Of a stretch of 33,227 bases of DNA, positions 17,590-25,123 are shown piece by piece. Source of the DNA: Chloroflexota bacterium. Its GTDB lineage: Bacteria; Chloroflexota; Limnocylindria; Limnocylindrales; CSP1-4. Both the position numbers and the translations under genes were made by a program. Numbering within the stretch: the first letter of the stretch is position 1; every line of letters starts with the position of its first letter. Location: assembly GCA_003171255.1 (NCBI GenBank), contig PMYK01000052.1:7879-41105 (forward strand). The letters run 5' to 3'. Under the pieces are notes generated by a model. That model saw nothing but the letters and a program-made list of their open reading frames with translations, did not search any database and was not told the origin of the DNA.

Positions 17590-17624
17590 TATCGAAGCCG
17601 GCGCCAATGGCGCCGGCTTCGATA
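17590..17624. terminator. Perfect 16-bp hairpin between convergent genes
   Basis: TATCGAAGCCGGCGCC and GGCGCCGGCTTCGATA are exact reverse complements around a 3-base AAT loop. It lies 38 bp after the 175-aa gene and 37 bp beyond the glycosidase stop on the other strand. There is no T-run on either side. The symmetry and position fit a bidirectional terminator. Confidence 0.75.
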
Positions 17625-17661
17625 GTTACAGCGTGGGTGCGACCCTTGGGTCGCCGCGGGG

Positions 17662-19626
17662 TCAGCAGGCGGCAGGGCCGAGCAGCTTGCCCGTGGCGTC
17701 CAGGCCGTAGCCGACCGGGTAGACGGCACCGTCGCACGCGGTCTTGCCGACCCGAGGTGCGTCCGTCACAGTCTTGGGCCACGTGTACGGCGTGGTCCCG
17801 ACAAACGGCTTTGCGCCGAGCAGCACGTCAGCGAGACCTTCGGCCTCCGTTCCCGGAAGCCAGGCCGCGACAACGGCGTCCGCGGACGAGAAATCGTCCA
17901 GGAGCATCGGCCGGCCCGAGATGACCACGACGACGAGCTTGGTCACCAGCGGCCGCATCTTCGCGATAAGGGCAAGATCGTTTGCGGGCAGCTGGAGTGT
18001 CGACGAATCGCCGACGCCTTCGGCATAGGGCTGCTCAGAGACGACGACTACCCCGACGTCGGCCTTTGTGCCGTCGGCGAATGCGCCGCTCGGGGCGTAG
18101 ATGAGGTTGTCGCCCAGCTTGGAGGCGAGGGCTCCCTTTAGGGTCGTGCCCGACTCGATTGGGCCGGGCGCGCCTTGCCAGGAGATCGTCCAACCACCCG
18201 ACGCGACGCCGATGTCGTCCGCACCCTGGCCGGACAGGAGGACCTTCTGGCCCGTGCTGGCGATCGGCAGGACGTTGGCGCTGGTCTTGAGCAGGACGGC
18301 CGACTCGGAGACTGCCTGGCTGGCGAGCGCGCGATTCGCGGCCGAGCCAACTTCATCGAGCTTGCCTGCGGCCGGCATGGGATTCTCGAAGAGGCCCATC
18401 TCGAACTTGACGCGGAGGATGCGGCTGACCGCATCATCGATGCGAGACTGCGGGATCGTCCCGCCCTGAACGAGCGAGGTCATCGTAGTGATGAACTTCA
18501 TGTAGTCATCGGGCACCATGACCATGTCGATGCCGGCGTTGATCGACTGAGCCACGGACTTGGCGTAGTCGCCCGGCACGACCTGGTCGACGCCTCCCCA
18601 GTCGGACACGACGAAACCCGTGAAGGCGAGCTGGGTCTTGAGGATGTCGGTGATCAGATGCTTGTCGCCGTGGACCTTGCCGGCAGTCGTGCTCGAGTAG
18701 GAGGTCATGACGATGCGAGCGCCGGCCTTGACCGCAGCCTGGTACGGCGGCAGGAAGAGCTTGAGGAGCGTGGCCTCGTCCATCGGGTCGACACCCTGGT
18801 CGAGGATGTAGTTGGAGGTATGCGAACTCCCATAGGCCGTGCCGCCGTCGCCGATGAAGTGCTTGAGGGTGGCCGCGGCCGTGTCAGCAGCCGAGAGGCT
18901 GGAACCCTGAAAGCCCTGGACGCAGGCCGTGCCCAGCTGCGAGACCAGGTCCGTGTTCTCGCTGTAGCCCTCGTAGGTACGTCCCCATCGAATGTCCTGC
19001 GGGACGGCAATCACCGGGCCAAAGGTCCATCGGATGCCGACCGCGTTCATCTCCTGGGCAACCGCGGCGCATTCCTTGGTGACTAGCGCCGGGTCGTGGG
19101 TTGCGCCCATGCCCACGTTGTGGGGGAAGATCGTGGCGCCGAAGACGTTGTTGTTGCCGTGCACGGCATCGATGCCGTAGAGCATGGGTATGCCCAGGCG
19201 GGTCCCGAGGGCAGCCTGCTGATAGCCGTTGACCATGTCGTACCAGGCCTGGAGGGTGTTGCCGGCCGCTGGCGCTCCGCCGCCGCCGCTCAGGATGGAC
19301 CCGAGGGCGAACTGGGTGACGATGCTGGGATCGATCTTGTTCTGGATCTGGGTCATCTGGCCGATCTTCTCGGCCAGCGTCATCTGAGAGAGCAGCGCCG
19401 CCACGCGATCGTCGACCGACTTGGTAGCGTCCATCCAGGCCTTGCCGGACGCGGCCGACGCTGAGGCTGCTGTGCTGGCGCCACTGCTGGCGCCGCTGCT
19501 GGCAACGGGTGTGCCCGTGGCGTTGGAGCTTCCGCACGCCGCCACCAGGACGACGACTGCGACTACGCCGAGGCGACTGAGCCATCGGCGGGGCCTCCCG
19601 AGGCGACCCGCATAAGAGACTGACAT
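17662..19626 (-). CDS. Glycoside hydrolase family 3 lipoprotein (beta-glucosidase-like)
   Basis: A 654-residue exported glycosidase. Residues 1-31 are a lipoprotein signal ending V-A-A-C31, then a Ser/Ala-rich linker to about residue 62. The GH3 barrel follows: MTLAEKIGQMTQ, GIPMLYGIDAVHG, FGPVIAVPQDIRWGRTYEGY, TLKHFIGDGG, and the nucleophile region FVVSDWGGVDQV, whose Asp should form the glycosyl-enzyme. The C-terminal alpha/beta sandwich contains ESAVLLKTSANVLPI and a GRPMLLDDF segment. The order resembles exo-beta-glucanase/ExoP-type enzymes cutting beta-linked glucans outside the cell. Start ATG 19626 has AAGGAG 5-6 bases upstream. The in-frame extension to 19665 is dropped. Confidence 0.92.
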   Translation of the reverse strand: MSVSYAGRLGRPRRWLSRLGVVAVVVLVAACGSSNATGTPVASSGASSGASTAASASAASGKAWMDATKSVDDRVAALLSQMTLAEKIGQMTQIQNKIDPSIVTQFALGSILSGGGGAPAAGNTLQAWYDMVNGYQQAALGTRLGIPMLYGIDAVHGNNNVFGATIFPHNVGMGATHDPALVTKECAAVAQEMNAVGIRWTFGPVIAVPQDIRWGRTYEGYSENTDLVSQLGTACVQGFQGSSLSAADTAAATLKHFIGDGGTAYGSSHTSNYILDQGVDPMDEATLLKLFLPPYQAAVKAGARIVMTSYSSTTAGKVHGDKHLITDILKTQLAFTGFVVSDWGGVDQVVPGDYAKSVAQSINAGIDMVMVPDDYMKFITTMTSLVQGGTIPQSRIDDAVSRILRVKFEMGLFENPMPAAGKLDEVGSAANRALASQAVSESAVLLKTSANVLPIASTGQKVLLSGQGADDIGVASGGWTISWQGAPGPIESGTTLKGALASKLGDNLIYAPSGAFADGTKADVGVVVVSEQPYAEGVGDSSTLQLPANDLALIAKMRPLVTKLVVVVISGRPMLLDDFSSADAVVAAWLPGTEAEGLADVLLGAKPFVGTTPYTWPKTVTDAPRVGKTACDGAVYPVGYGLDATGKLLGPAAC

Positions 19627-19696
19627 TCCTACTCCTTCGACCTCGTCTGGGCGACAGAACGCCATCGTGGGCGCGTTCCTGTCCCCTCTTCGTCGG

Positions 19697-19702
19697 ATTG
19701 TA
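19697..19702 (-). promoter_or_regulatory. Candidate -10 element for the GH3 gene
   Basis: TACAAT on the minus strand matches five of six consensus bases and would give a leader of about 64 bases to the GH3 start. The -35 is poor (GTGGAC at 16 bp spacing), so an activator or an alternative sigma factor may be involved. Confidence 0.4.
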
Positions 19703-19812
19703 CTCCGCTGAAATGGCGGTCCACCGGCTCACGGTAGGCGCCGAGGAGCAGGTACGGACCAGCTCGTCCCTCGCAGATCGCGCGGCTGCGGCGGCCAGGC
19801 GCCGCGCGAGGC

Positions 19813-20511
19813 TCAGGGCTGGATGCGGCTCCGCAGTTCCAGAACGTGCTCCCACTCGTGTTCTAGGAGGCGTCTGAGCATGCGGCGAGCGGTTCGCGGC
19901 GGCTTGCCTTCGCGCTCGGTTACGCGACTCAGCTCGTCCGCGGTCATGGCCGTGAGGCGAGTCATCAGGGTCCGCCGCTCCGCGACGAGTGCGGCCCACG
20001 GATCGTCGCCGGCGCGTTCGATGGCCCCGATTGCCTGGCTCGCGCCGGGTAGCGTCCCCAGCGTGGAGCTGACGTAAGCCCACTCCGCGCCGGCGACGTG
20101 GGACAGGATCTCGGCCGCAGATCGGCCTGTCGCCGGCTTGAGGCTGATCTCACCTGGCTGCGCTCGAGCGGCTGCAATCAGCTCCTCGCGGGCCCACTCG
20201 GCCCATCGGAGCTGACGAGCCAACTCCGCGGGCGTGAGCGGCTCTCGATCGGTGGCGAAGACCTGCTGGCCAAAGCCCAGGACCTTGCGCTCGATCACGT
20301 GGTCGACTACGACCAGCTCGATTGGCTCGGGATCGGCCACCTGCTCGCCGTGGCGTCGCAAGAAGCCGATCCGATCGAAGATTGCTGCCCGCGCGTTCTC
20401 GATCGCCTGCTCGGTCGTGCTACCGACGGTGCTGCAGCCGGGCAGACTCGGCACATAGACCCAGGTCTTGCGGTGCTGCGGACCCGACTCGAGATAGAGG
20501 TCGAAGCGCAT
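19813..20511 (-). CDS. HicB-like / DinB-like two-domain protein
   Basis: A 232-residue protein with two recognisable parts. Residues 1-75 resemble HicB antitoxin-fold proteins: a YLESG strand, the WVYVPSLPGCSTVGSTTEQAIENARAAI pattern (strand, Pro-Gly-Cys turn, helix) and a basic/acidic tail. Residues about 90-232 resemble a DinB/DUF664 four-helix bundle: an N-terminal LRWAEWAREELIAA helix, ILSHVAGAEWAYV with a possible metal His, and the C-terminal RRLLEHEWEHVLELRSRI with a His-rich helix typical of thiol-dependent DinB-like enzymes. Start ATG 20511 lies 3 bp after the ald stop without its own Shine-Dalgarno, indicating coupling to ald. No HicA toxin is adjacent, so a toxin-antitoxin role is unlikely. 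Confidence 0.7.
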   Translation of the reverse strand: MRFDLYLESGPQHRKTWVYVPSLPGCSTVGSTTEQAIENARAAIFDRIGFLRRHGEQVADPEPIELVVVDHVIERKVLGFGQQVFATDREPLTPAELARQLRWAEWAREELIAAARAQPGEISLKPATGRSAAEILSHVAGAEWAYVSSTLGTLPGASQAIGAIERAGDDPWAALVAERRTLMTRLTAMTADELSRVTEREGKPPRTARRMLRRLLEHEWEHVLELRSRIQP

Positions 20512-20514
20512 CGA

Positions 20515-21633
20515 CTAGAGCCCGAGTGCCGTCTCCGGCGGCACGAACTCGAGACCGTGGGCGGCGGCAACGGCCTGGTGCGTGACCTTGCCGGCAATGA
20601 CATTGAGTCCATCGCGGAGGTGGCAGTCGATCGCCATTGCATTGCGATAGCCGTTGTCGGCGAGGGCGAGCGTGAACGGCAGAGTGGCGTTGTTGAGGGC
20701 GAACGTCGACGTCCGGGCGACTGCGCCGGGCATGTTGGTGACGCAGTAGTGCACCACGCCATCGACGACATAGGTTGGGTTCGAGTGGGTCGTCGGCCGC
20801 GACGTCTCGAAGCAGCCGCCCTGGTCGATCGAAACGTCAACCACGACCGTGCCCCGACGCATGCTCCGGACCATTTCGCGCGTGACGAGCCGTGGAGCGG
20901 TGCCGCCCGGCGTCAGCACGGCGCCGATTACCAGATCCGCGGTCAGAACGCTCTCCTCGATTACATCCGTCGTCGCGTAACGCGTCTTCAGCGCCGGGGC
21001 AAAGGCCAGGTCGAGCTCTTTGAGGCGTGGCAGCGACTTGTCGATGACCGTGACATCGGCCTCGAGACCAAGTGCCATCCGCAGCGCGTTCATGCCCACG
21101 ACACCGCCGCCCAGGACCACGACCTTCGCGGGCGCGACCCCGGGGACGCCGCCGAGAAGGACTCCTCGCCCGCCGGCTTCGCGCTCGAGGGCGTGCGCAC
21201 CGGCCTGTATCGACATCCGGCCCGCGACCTCGCTCATCGGGGCGAGCAGGGGCAGTCCGCCGCGTTCGTCGGTGACGGTCTCGTAGGCGATCGCAATGCA
21301 GCCGGACTTGATGAGACCCTCGGTCTGAACGCGGTCCGGGGCGAGATGGAGGTAGGTGAAAAGGATCTGACCCTCGCGAAGCATCGCGATCTCGGTGGGC
21401 TGCGGCTCCTTCACCTTGACGACAAGATCGGCGCGACCGTATATCGCGGCGGCGTCGGAGACCATCTCCGCGCCGGCGGCTCGATAGCGGTCGTCGTCAA
21501 GGTCGATCGTCTCGCCGCAGCCGGCCTGGACGATAACCTGGTGTCCGTGCGCGACCAGCTCACGCACGGCGCTTGGGGTCAGGCCAACACGAAACTCGTT
21601 GTCCTTGATCTCGCGGGGTACACCGACAAGCAT
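20515..21633 (-). CDS. ald: Alanine dehydrogenase
   Basis: A 372-residue NAD-dependent L-alanine dehydrogenase (family length about 371), interconverting alanine with pyruvate and ammonia. Diagnostic segments: [20 protein letters not shown] at the start, VVKVKEPQ with the substrate Lys, LFTYLHLA with the catalytic His, the NAD-binding [20 protein letters not shown], and the C-terminal [21 protein letters not shown]. Start ATG 21633 is fixed by the family N-terminus and a GGAGAGG 5 bases upstream, although the frame stays open to 21972. The best promoter is 415 bp upstream, with malic enzyme further upstream on the same strand. Both enzymes meet at pyruvate. Confidence 0.96.
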   Translation of the reverse strand: MLVGVPREIKDNEFRVGLTPSAVRELVAHGHQVIVQAGCGETIDLDDDRYRAAGAEMVSDAAAIYGRADLVVKVKEPQPTEIAMLREGQILFTYLHLAPDRVQTEGLIKSGCIAIAYETVTDERGGLPLLAPMSEVAGRMSIQAGAHALEREAGGRGVLLGGVPGVAPAKVVVLGGGVVGMNALRMALGLEADVTVIDKSLPRLKELDLAFAPALKTRYATTDVIEESVLTADLVIGAVLTPGGTAPRLVTREMVRSMRRGTVVVDVSIDQGGCFETSRPTTHSNPTYVVDGVVHYCVTNMPGAVARTSTFALNNATLPFTLALADNGYRNAMAIDCHLRDGLNVIAGKVTHQAVAAAHGLEFVPPETALGL

Positions 21634-22155
21634 CTCGACCTCTCCGGACGATCCGGCTACCCAACCTGAGGCCCCAGGCCGTGGGATCCGAGAGCTCGAT
21701 CGGTGCTGGACGGTCAGGGGGACGGGCGAAGGCGGCTGCGGCGAGCGGCCGAGCGGCCACACACCTGCTACGCGGCATATCCTTCGACCGTCAAAGTCGA
21801 CCGACCTCTGCCCACCTGGGAGCCGTTTGGGCCATTCTGCCACGGGCCGCCGATCTTGCCCGCAGGACCGCAGCGCATCGCGAGGAGTGTGCTTGAGGGT
21901 TACGCCCCCGATCTGCACCTGCGGCACGAACACCGGCAGGAAGAGCTCGGTGCCCCGCTCCGTCAGCGACAACGGATCCTGCGAGGGGAGCAGCTGGAGA
22001 ACACCGCCGGAGGTCCTGTTGCCCTCAGGCAGTGGTGGGGACCTGCAACGACCCGAACCTACTCCCGCGTAACACGGCGGTCAACGGTCTATTCCTGGGG
22101 CACCGATGCGGGGATGGCGGCGGGTTCTTCGGGCGTCGCGGTGGCGTCGAGCCCG
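21634..22155. other. Long leader/intergenic region of ald
   Basis: No supported gene occupies these 522 bp. They hold a good minus-strand promoter at 22056-22084. A second possible -35 (TTGACG, minus, 21788-21793) lies inside an inverted repeat TCGAC-N7-GTCGA at 21784-21800. A pairing AGGTCC/GGACCT flanks the first transcribed bases. The ald frame remains open through most of the region, with a TTG at 21972, but the conserved enzyme N-terminus begins only at 21633. I could not match a known riboswitch. Confidence 0.5.
22056..22084 (-). promoter_or_regulatory. Sigma70-type promoter upstream of ald
   Basis: On the minus strand TTGACC (22079-22084), a 17-bp spacer and TAGGTT (22056-22061) form a near-ideal pair for a GC-rich genome. 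It lies about 70 bp beyond the malic enzyme stop, so ald can be transcribed independently. The resulting leader would be about 415 nucleotides. Confidence 0.55.
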
Positions 22156-23907
22156 CTACTCCGCAGGCCGATACGGGAGGTATGCCGGGAACCAGATCGC
22201 CGAGTCGACCGCGTCCATGACCTCCTCGTCACGGTACAGTCGCCCGACCCCGCAGTCTCGGCTCTGGCAAACCACCTTCGCCGCAATCTGGCGGGAAACT
22301 TCGCGCAGCTCGGAGATCGCAGGATAGAGCGCTCCCGCCGCCAGCCGTTCGGGCGAGACCATCTCGGCCAGTGTCCCAGCGGCCAGCAGGAACATCTCGT
22401 CGGTGATCTCGCGAGCCTCGGCGACGATCGCCCCAAGGCCCATCCCCGGGAATATGAATACGTTGTTGGCCTGCCCGATCACATGGCTGGTTCCGTCCAC
22501 GACGACCGGTTCGAACGGGCTGCCCGTGGCGATCAAGGCCCGGCCGCCCGTCCAGGCCATGATGTCGGTCGGAACGGCCTCGGTCTTGGCTGTTGGGTTC
22601 GACAAGGGGAAGACGACCGGCCGCTCGACGTGGGCCGCCATCTTGCGGATTGCCGTCTCCGTGAACGCACCAGGCACGCCGCTGGTGCCGATGAGCATCG
22701 TGGGCTTTACCGCGGCGACCACGGCTTCGAAGTCGCGCCGATCGCTCGGGTTGAGGCCACCGAGTCCGTATGCGGCCAGCTCGTCCGGCCCGAGGGCGAA
22801 CTCTCGCTTGTCGTCGTCGAGCTCGTCGCGAGCGGCAAAGACGAGACCCTTCGTGTCAGCCGTGACGATGGCCCGCTTGACAGTCGGCCCGTCGGCGCCC
22901 TGGGCGACCAGCGCGGCTCGGATCATGCGGGCGATTCCCGTCCCTGCCGCACCCGCTCCGAGGAACACGAAGCGTTGTTCCGCGAGCGGTCGGCCGAGGA
23001 CTCGGACGGCAGCCAGGATGCCGGCCAGGACGACCGCGCCCGTGCCCTGAATGTCGTCGTTGAAGCTCGTGAGCCTGTGTCGGTAGCGATCCAGAATCCG
23101 GATGGCGTTGTGCTGCTTGAAGTCTTCCCACTGCAGCACTGCCCGCGGACATACGTCCTGGATCGCGGTGACGAAGGCCTCGATGAAGTCGTCGTACTCC
23201 GCGCCGCGCAGCCGCCGCTGACGGTGGCCGATGTAAATCGGGTCGGCCAGCAGCTCTTCGTTGTCCGTCCCCACGTCGAGCGACACCGGCAGCGTATGGG
23301 CCGGGTAGATGCCCGCACCTGCGGTGTACAGGGCCAGCTTCCCGACCGGGATCCCCATTCCTCCTGCGCCCTGGTCGCCCAGGCCCAGGATCCGTTCGTT
23401 GTCGGTTGCCACGATCAGTCGGATGTCGTCGACTGCGGAGCCGGCGCCGGTCGACTCGGTCCGGGCGTTGCAGAGCAGGTCGGGGATGCGATCGATATCG
23501 GCCGGGGTGATCCACAGGCCTCGCGGTCGCCGCATGATGTGGCTGAAGGTCTGGCACGCCCGACCGACGGTGGGCGTGTAGACGATCGGCATGAACTCCT
23601 CGAGGTTCTCGAGGAGGACCCGGTAGAACAGGGTTTCGTTGCGATCCTGCAGGGCCGCCAGGCCGATGTAGCGCTCGAGGTCGTCGCTCTTGCAACGGAT
23701 GTGCTCGAGCTCGAGGCTGACCTGCTGCTCGATCTCGGACGAGCGCGGCGGGAGCAGGCCGCGCAGGCCGAAGACATCACGTTCGCTGTCGTCGAACCCC
23801 GTGTCCTTGTTCAACAGGGGTCGCTCGAGAAGGTCGGCGCCACGGAACGGAACGTGCTGGATGCCGGAAGGGCGGAGGTCCTTGACCGAGCGCGGAAGCT
23901 GTCTCAT
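22156..23907 (-). CDS. maeA: NAD-dependent malic enzyme
   Basis: A 583-residue malic enzyme of the long (MaeA) class, which decarboxylates malate to pyruvate. Visible: the N-terminal domain motif EFMPIVYTPTVGRACQ with the catalytic Tyr, VATDNERILGLGDQGAGGMG followed by GKLALYTAGAGI with the catalytic Lys, metal-binding TSFNDDIQGTGAVV, the nucleotide fold RFVFLGAGAAGTGIARM, and the C-terminal PLSNPTAKTEAVP plus ANNVFIFPGMGLGA. Start ATG 23907 is preferred over a TTG at 23967 because the family N-terminus follows it. The Shine-Dalgarno is poor and a perfect palindrome sits just upstream. Same-strand neighbours are ald and an aminotransferase. Confidence 0.94.
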   Translation of the reverse strand: MRQLPRSVKDLRPSGIQHVPFRGADLLERPLLNKDTGFDDSERDVFGLRGLLPPRSSEIEQQVSLELEHIRCKSDDLERYIGLAALQDRNETLFYRVLLENLEEFMPIVYTPTVGRACQTFSHIMRRPRGLWITPADIDRIPDLLCNARTESTGAGSAVDDIRLIVATDNERILGLGDQGAGGMGIPVGKLALYTAGAGIYPAHTLPVSLDVGTDNEELLADPIYIGHRQRRLRGAEYDDFIEAFVTAIQDVCPRAVLQWEDFKQHNAIRILDRYRHRLTSFNDDIQGTGAVVLAGILAAVRVLGRPLAEQRFVFLGAGAAGTGIARMIRAALVAQGADGPTVKRAIVTADTKGLVFAARDELDDDKREFALGPDELAAYGLGGLNPSDRRDFEAVVAAVKPTMLIGTSGVPGAFTETAIRKMAAHVERPVVFPLSNPTAKTEAVPTDIMAWTGGRALIATGSPFEPVVVDGTSHVIGQANNVFIFPGMGLGAIVAEAREITDEMFLLAAGTLAEMVSPERLAAGALYPAISELREVSRQIAAKVVCQSRDCGVGRLYRDEEVMDAVDSAIWFPAYLPYRPAE

Positions 23908-23908
23908 T

Positions 23909-23924
23909 GGGTCAGCATTGACCC
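23909..23924. promoter_or_regulatory. Palindrome immediately upstream of maeA
   Basis: GGGTCA-GCAT-TGACCC is a perfect 6-bp-arm inverted repeat that ends one base before the malic enzyme ATG, where the ribosome site would lie. It could be an operator or an RNA hairpin that covers the start. No regulator is identified. Confidence 0.4.
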
Positions 23925-23990
23925 TGCATATGGCCGATGCAACAGCCGTTCGGCCTACAAACGGCAACCCGGTCAGGGGGGTGCCGCGAA

Positions 23991-24012
23991 GCGCCGGGCG
24001 GCGACCCGGCGC
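23991..24012 (-). terminator. Stem-loop terminator after the 308-aa lipoprotein gene
   Basis: GCGCCGGG and CCCGGCGC form a perfect 8-bp stem with a 6-base loop, starting 3 bp beyond the lipoprotein stop. It separates that gene from maeA, 84 bp further on. Confidence 0.55.
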
Positions 24013-24015
24013 CAG

Positions 24016-24942
24016 CTACTGGGCCGCGCCGCAGGGTCCCGCGTCGCCGGGAACGAGCACCTCGACCTTGGCCGACATCTTCGCGTTCGTCGAGTCCACG
24101 AAGACGGTCAGCGCGTTCGCGGCTTGGACGGCCGGGAGGAGCGTCGCCAGTTCCGCGCCCGAAATAGTCGCGCAGCGATATCCCGCCACGCCCATCGGGG
24201 AGCCGAACGTGGCCAGGGTTCCCGGCAGCGGCCAGGTCTTCTCGACGGGCGCAATGCCGCCCGAGGAGTCCACGGGCGGAGTCAACATGATCGCGATGCT
24301 CGTCGGGGTATACGGCGTGCTCTCGCCCAGGTCGGCGCTCAGCCAGGTGTCGAGTGTTCCGATCCGGTTCCAGAACGCGATGAATGCGGCGGACGACCCA
24401 GGGGTGCCGGGCGTCTCAGTCGCGTCCGACGGCAGCGGGCCGGTCAGATCGTGCGTAACCCCGTCCACCACGAGCTGAATGTGGGCCGTAATCGAGCCGG
24501 GCATCGGGTTGTCGATGAAGTCCGACTTCTCGCCGAGCAGGCCGTCCTTGCGCGCCTCGGCCACGATCTGGTCGATGCCCGCGGCGCTGATAGACCGCTC
24601 CGACAGCCCGATGTAAATGGGACCGGGGTAGATCATCGGGATGGCGACCATGCCGTCCAGGTACATGCCGCCGGCAATGGTCACGGCCGGCAGCGAGCCG
24701 AAGGTGTACTGGGGCGCCAGGGCCTGGGTCTGCGACGCCCGCAGGTAGAAGCCGGCGGCCGACGAGGAGCCTGCGGGGGTCGCCAGCGCAGCCGAAGCCG
24801 CGGGCGAGCCTGAGCCGGCCGATGAGGTCGCGCCGGACGTCCCGGAGGTCACGCAGCCGGCCAGCGCCAGGGCCGCCACGAGCAGAGCGCCGACGGGCCG
24901 AGCGCTCAGGACTAGTGATGGATGGGCGTCACGTGTCTTCAT
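24016..24942 (-). CDS. Lipoprotein of unknown function, 308 aa
   Basis: An exported lipoprotein with a textbook signal: basic start MKTR, hydrophobic core, and lipobox L-A-G-C30. A Ser/Ala/Gly-rich linker runs to about residue 62. The remaining 245 residues form a soluble, strand-rich domain with two features of note: an IYPGPIYIGLSERSISAAG segment and a late pair of cysteines (YRCATISG and the C-terminal GPCGAAQ) that could form a disulfide. I do not recognise the family. Start ATG 24942 has GGGGA 5 bases upstream, and a TTG at 24954 is the alternative. It sits between maeA and the aminotransferase but has its own terminator, so a metabolic link is not implied. Confidence 0.75.
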   Translation of the reverse strand: MKTRDAHPSLVLSARPVGALLVAALALAGCVTSGTSGATSSAGSGSPAASAALATPAGSSSAAGFYLRASQTQALAPQYTFGSLPAVTIAGGMYLDGMVAIPMIYPGPIYIGLSERSISAAGIDQIVAEARKDGLLGEKSDFIDNPMPGSITAHIQLVVDGVTHDLTGPLPSDATETPGTPGSSAAFIAFWNRIGTLDTWLSADLGESTPYTPTSIAIMLTPPVDSSGGIAPVEKTWPLPGTLATFGSPMGVAGYRCATISGAELATLLPAVQAANALTVFVDSTNAKMSAKVEVLVPGDAGPCGAAQ

Positions 24943-25123
24943 GGCTATCCCCAACTGTATCGGTTTGTTCTGACTAACCGCCAGACGTCGAAATTGGCGT
25001 TGCGGTTCCGAGCCCTACGGGCAGACGACCGTCGCAACTGGGGGATCGACCCCGGGACGTTGTGCCTGCCTCCGCCAGGAACGTTCTCCGAGCGCGGCGC
25101 GCAGGTGCCGAGCCGGCCGGCGA

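Noticed and set aside
19813-20511. HicAB toxin-antitoxin pair
   Set aside because: Only the HicB-like half is seen, fused to a DinB-like domain. No short HicA-type gene with its conserved His lies on either side.
20098-21669. A 523-residue open frame on the plus strand
   Set aside because: It is antisense to alanine dehydrogenase and the HicB-DinB gene, which are strongly supported. The product shows no motif.
21634-21972. N-terminal extension of ald from a TTG at 21972
   Set aside because: The conserved enzyme N-terminus [10 protein letters not shown] begins at 21633 with its own GGAGAGG. The added 113 residues are not part of the family.
21703-24813. A 1036-residue open frame on the plus strand
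   Set aside because: It is antisense to malic enzyme, the lipoprotein and the ald leader. The translation is Arg/Gly/Asp-rich without domains, and GC-rich codon bias on the other strand explains the lack of stops.
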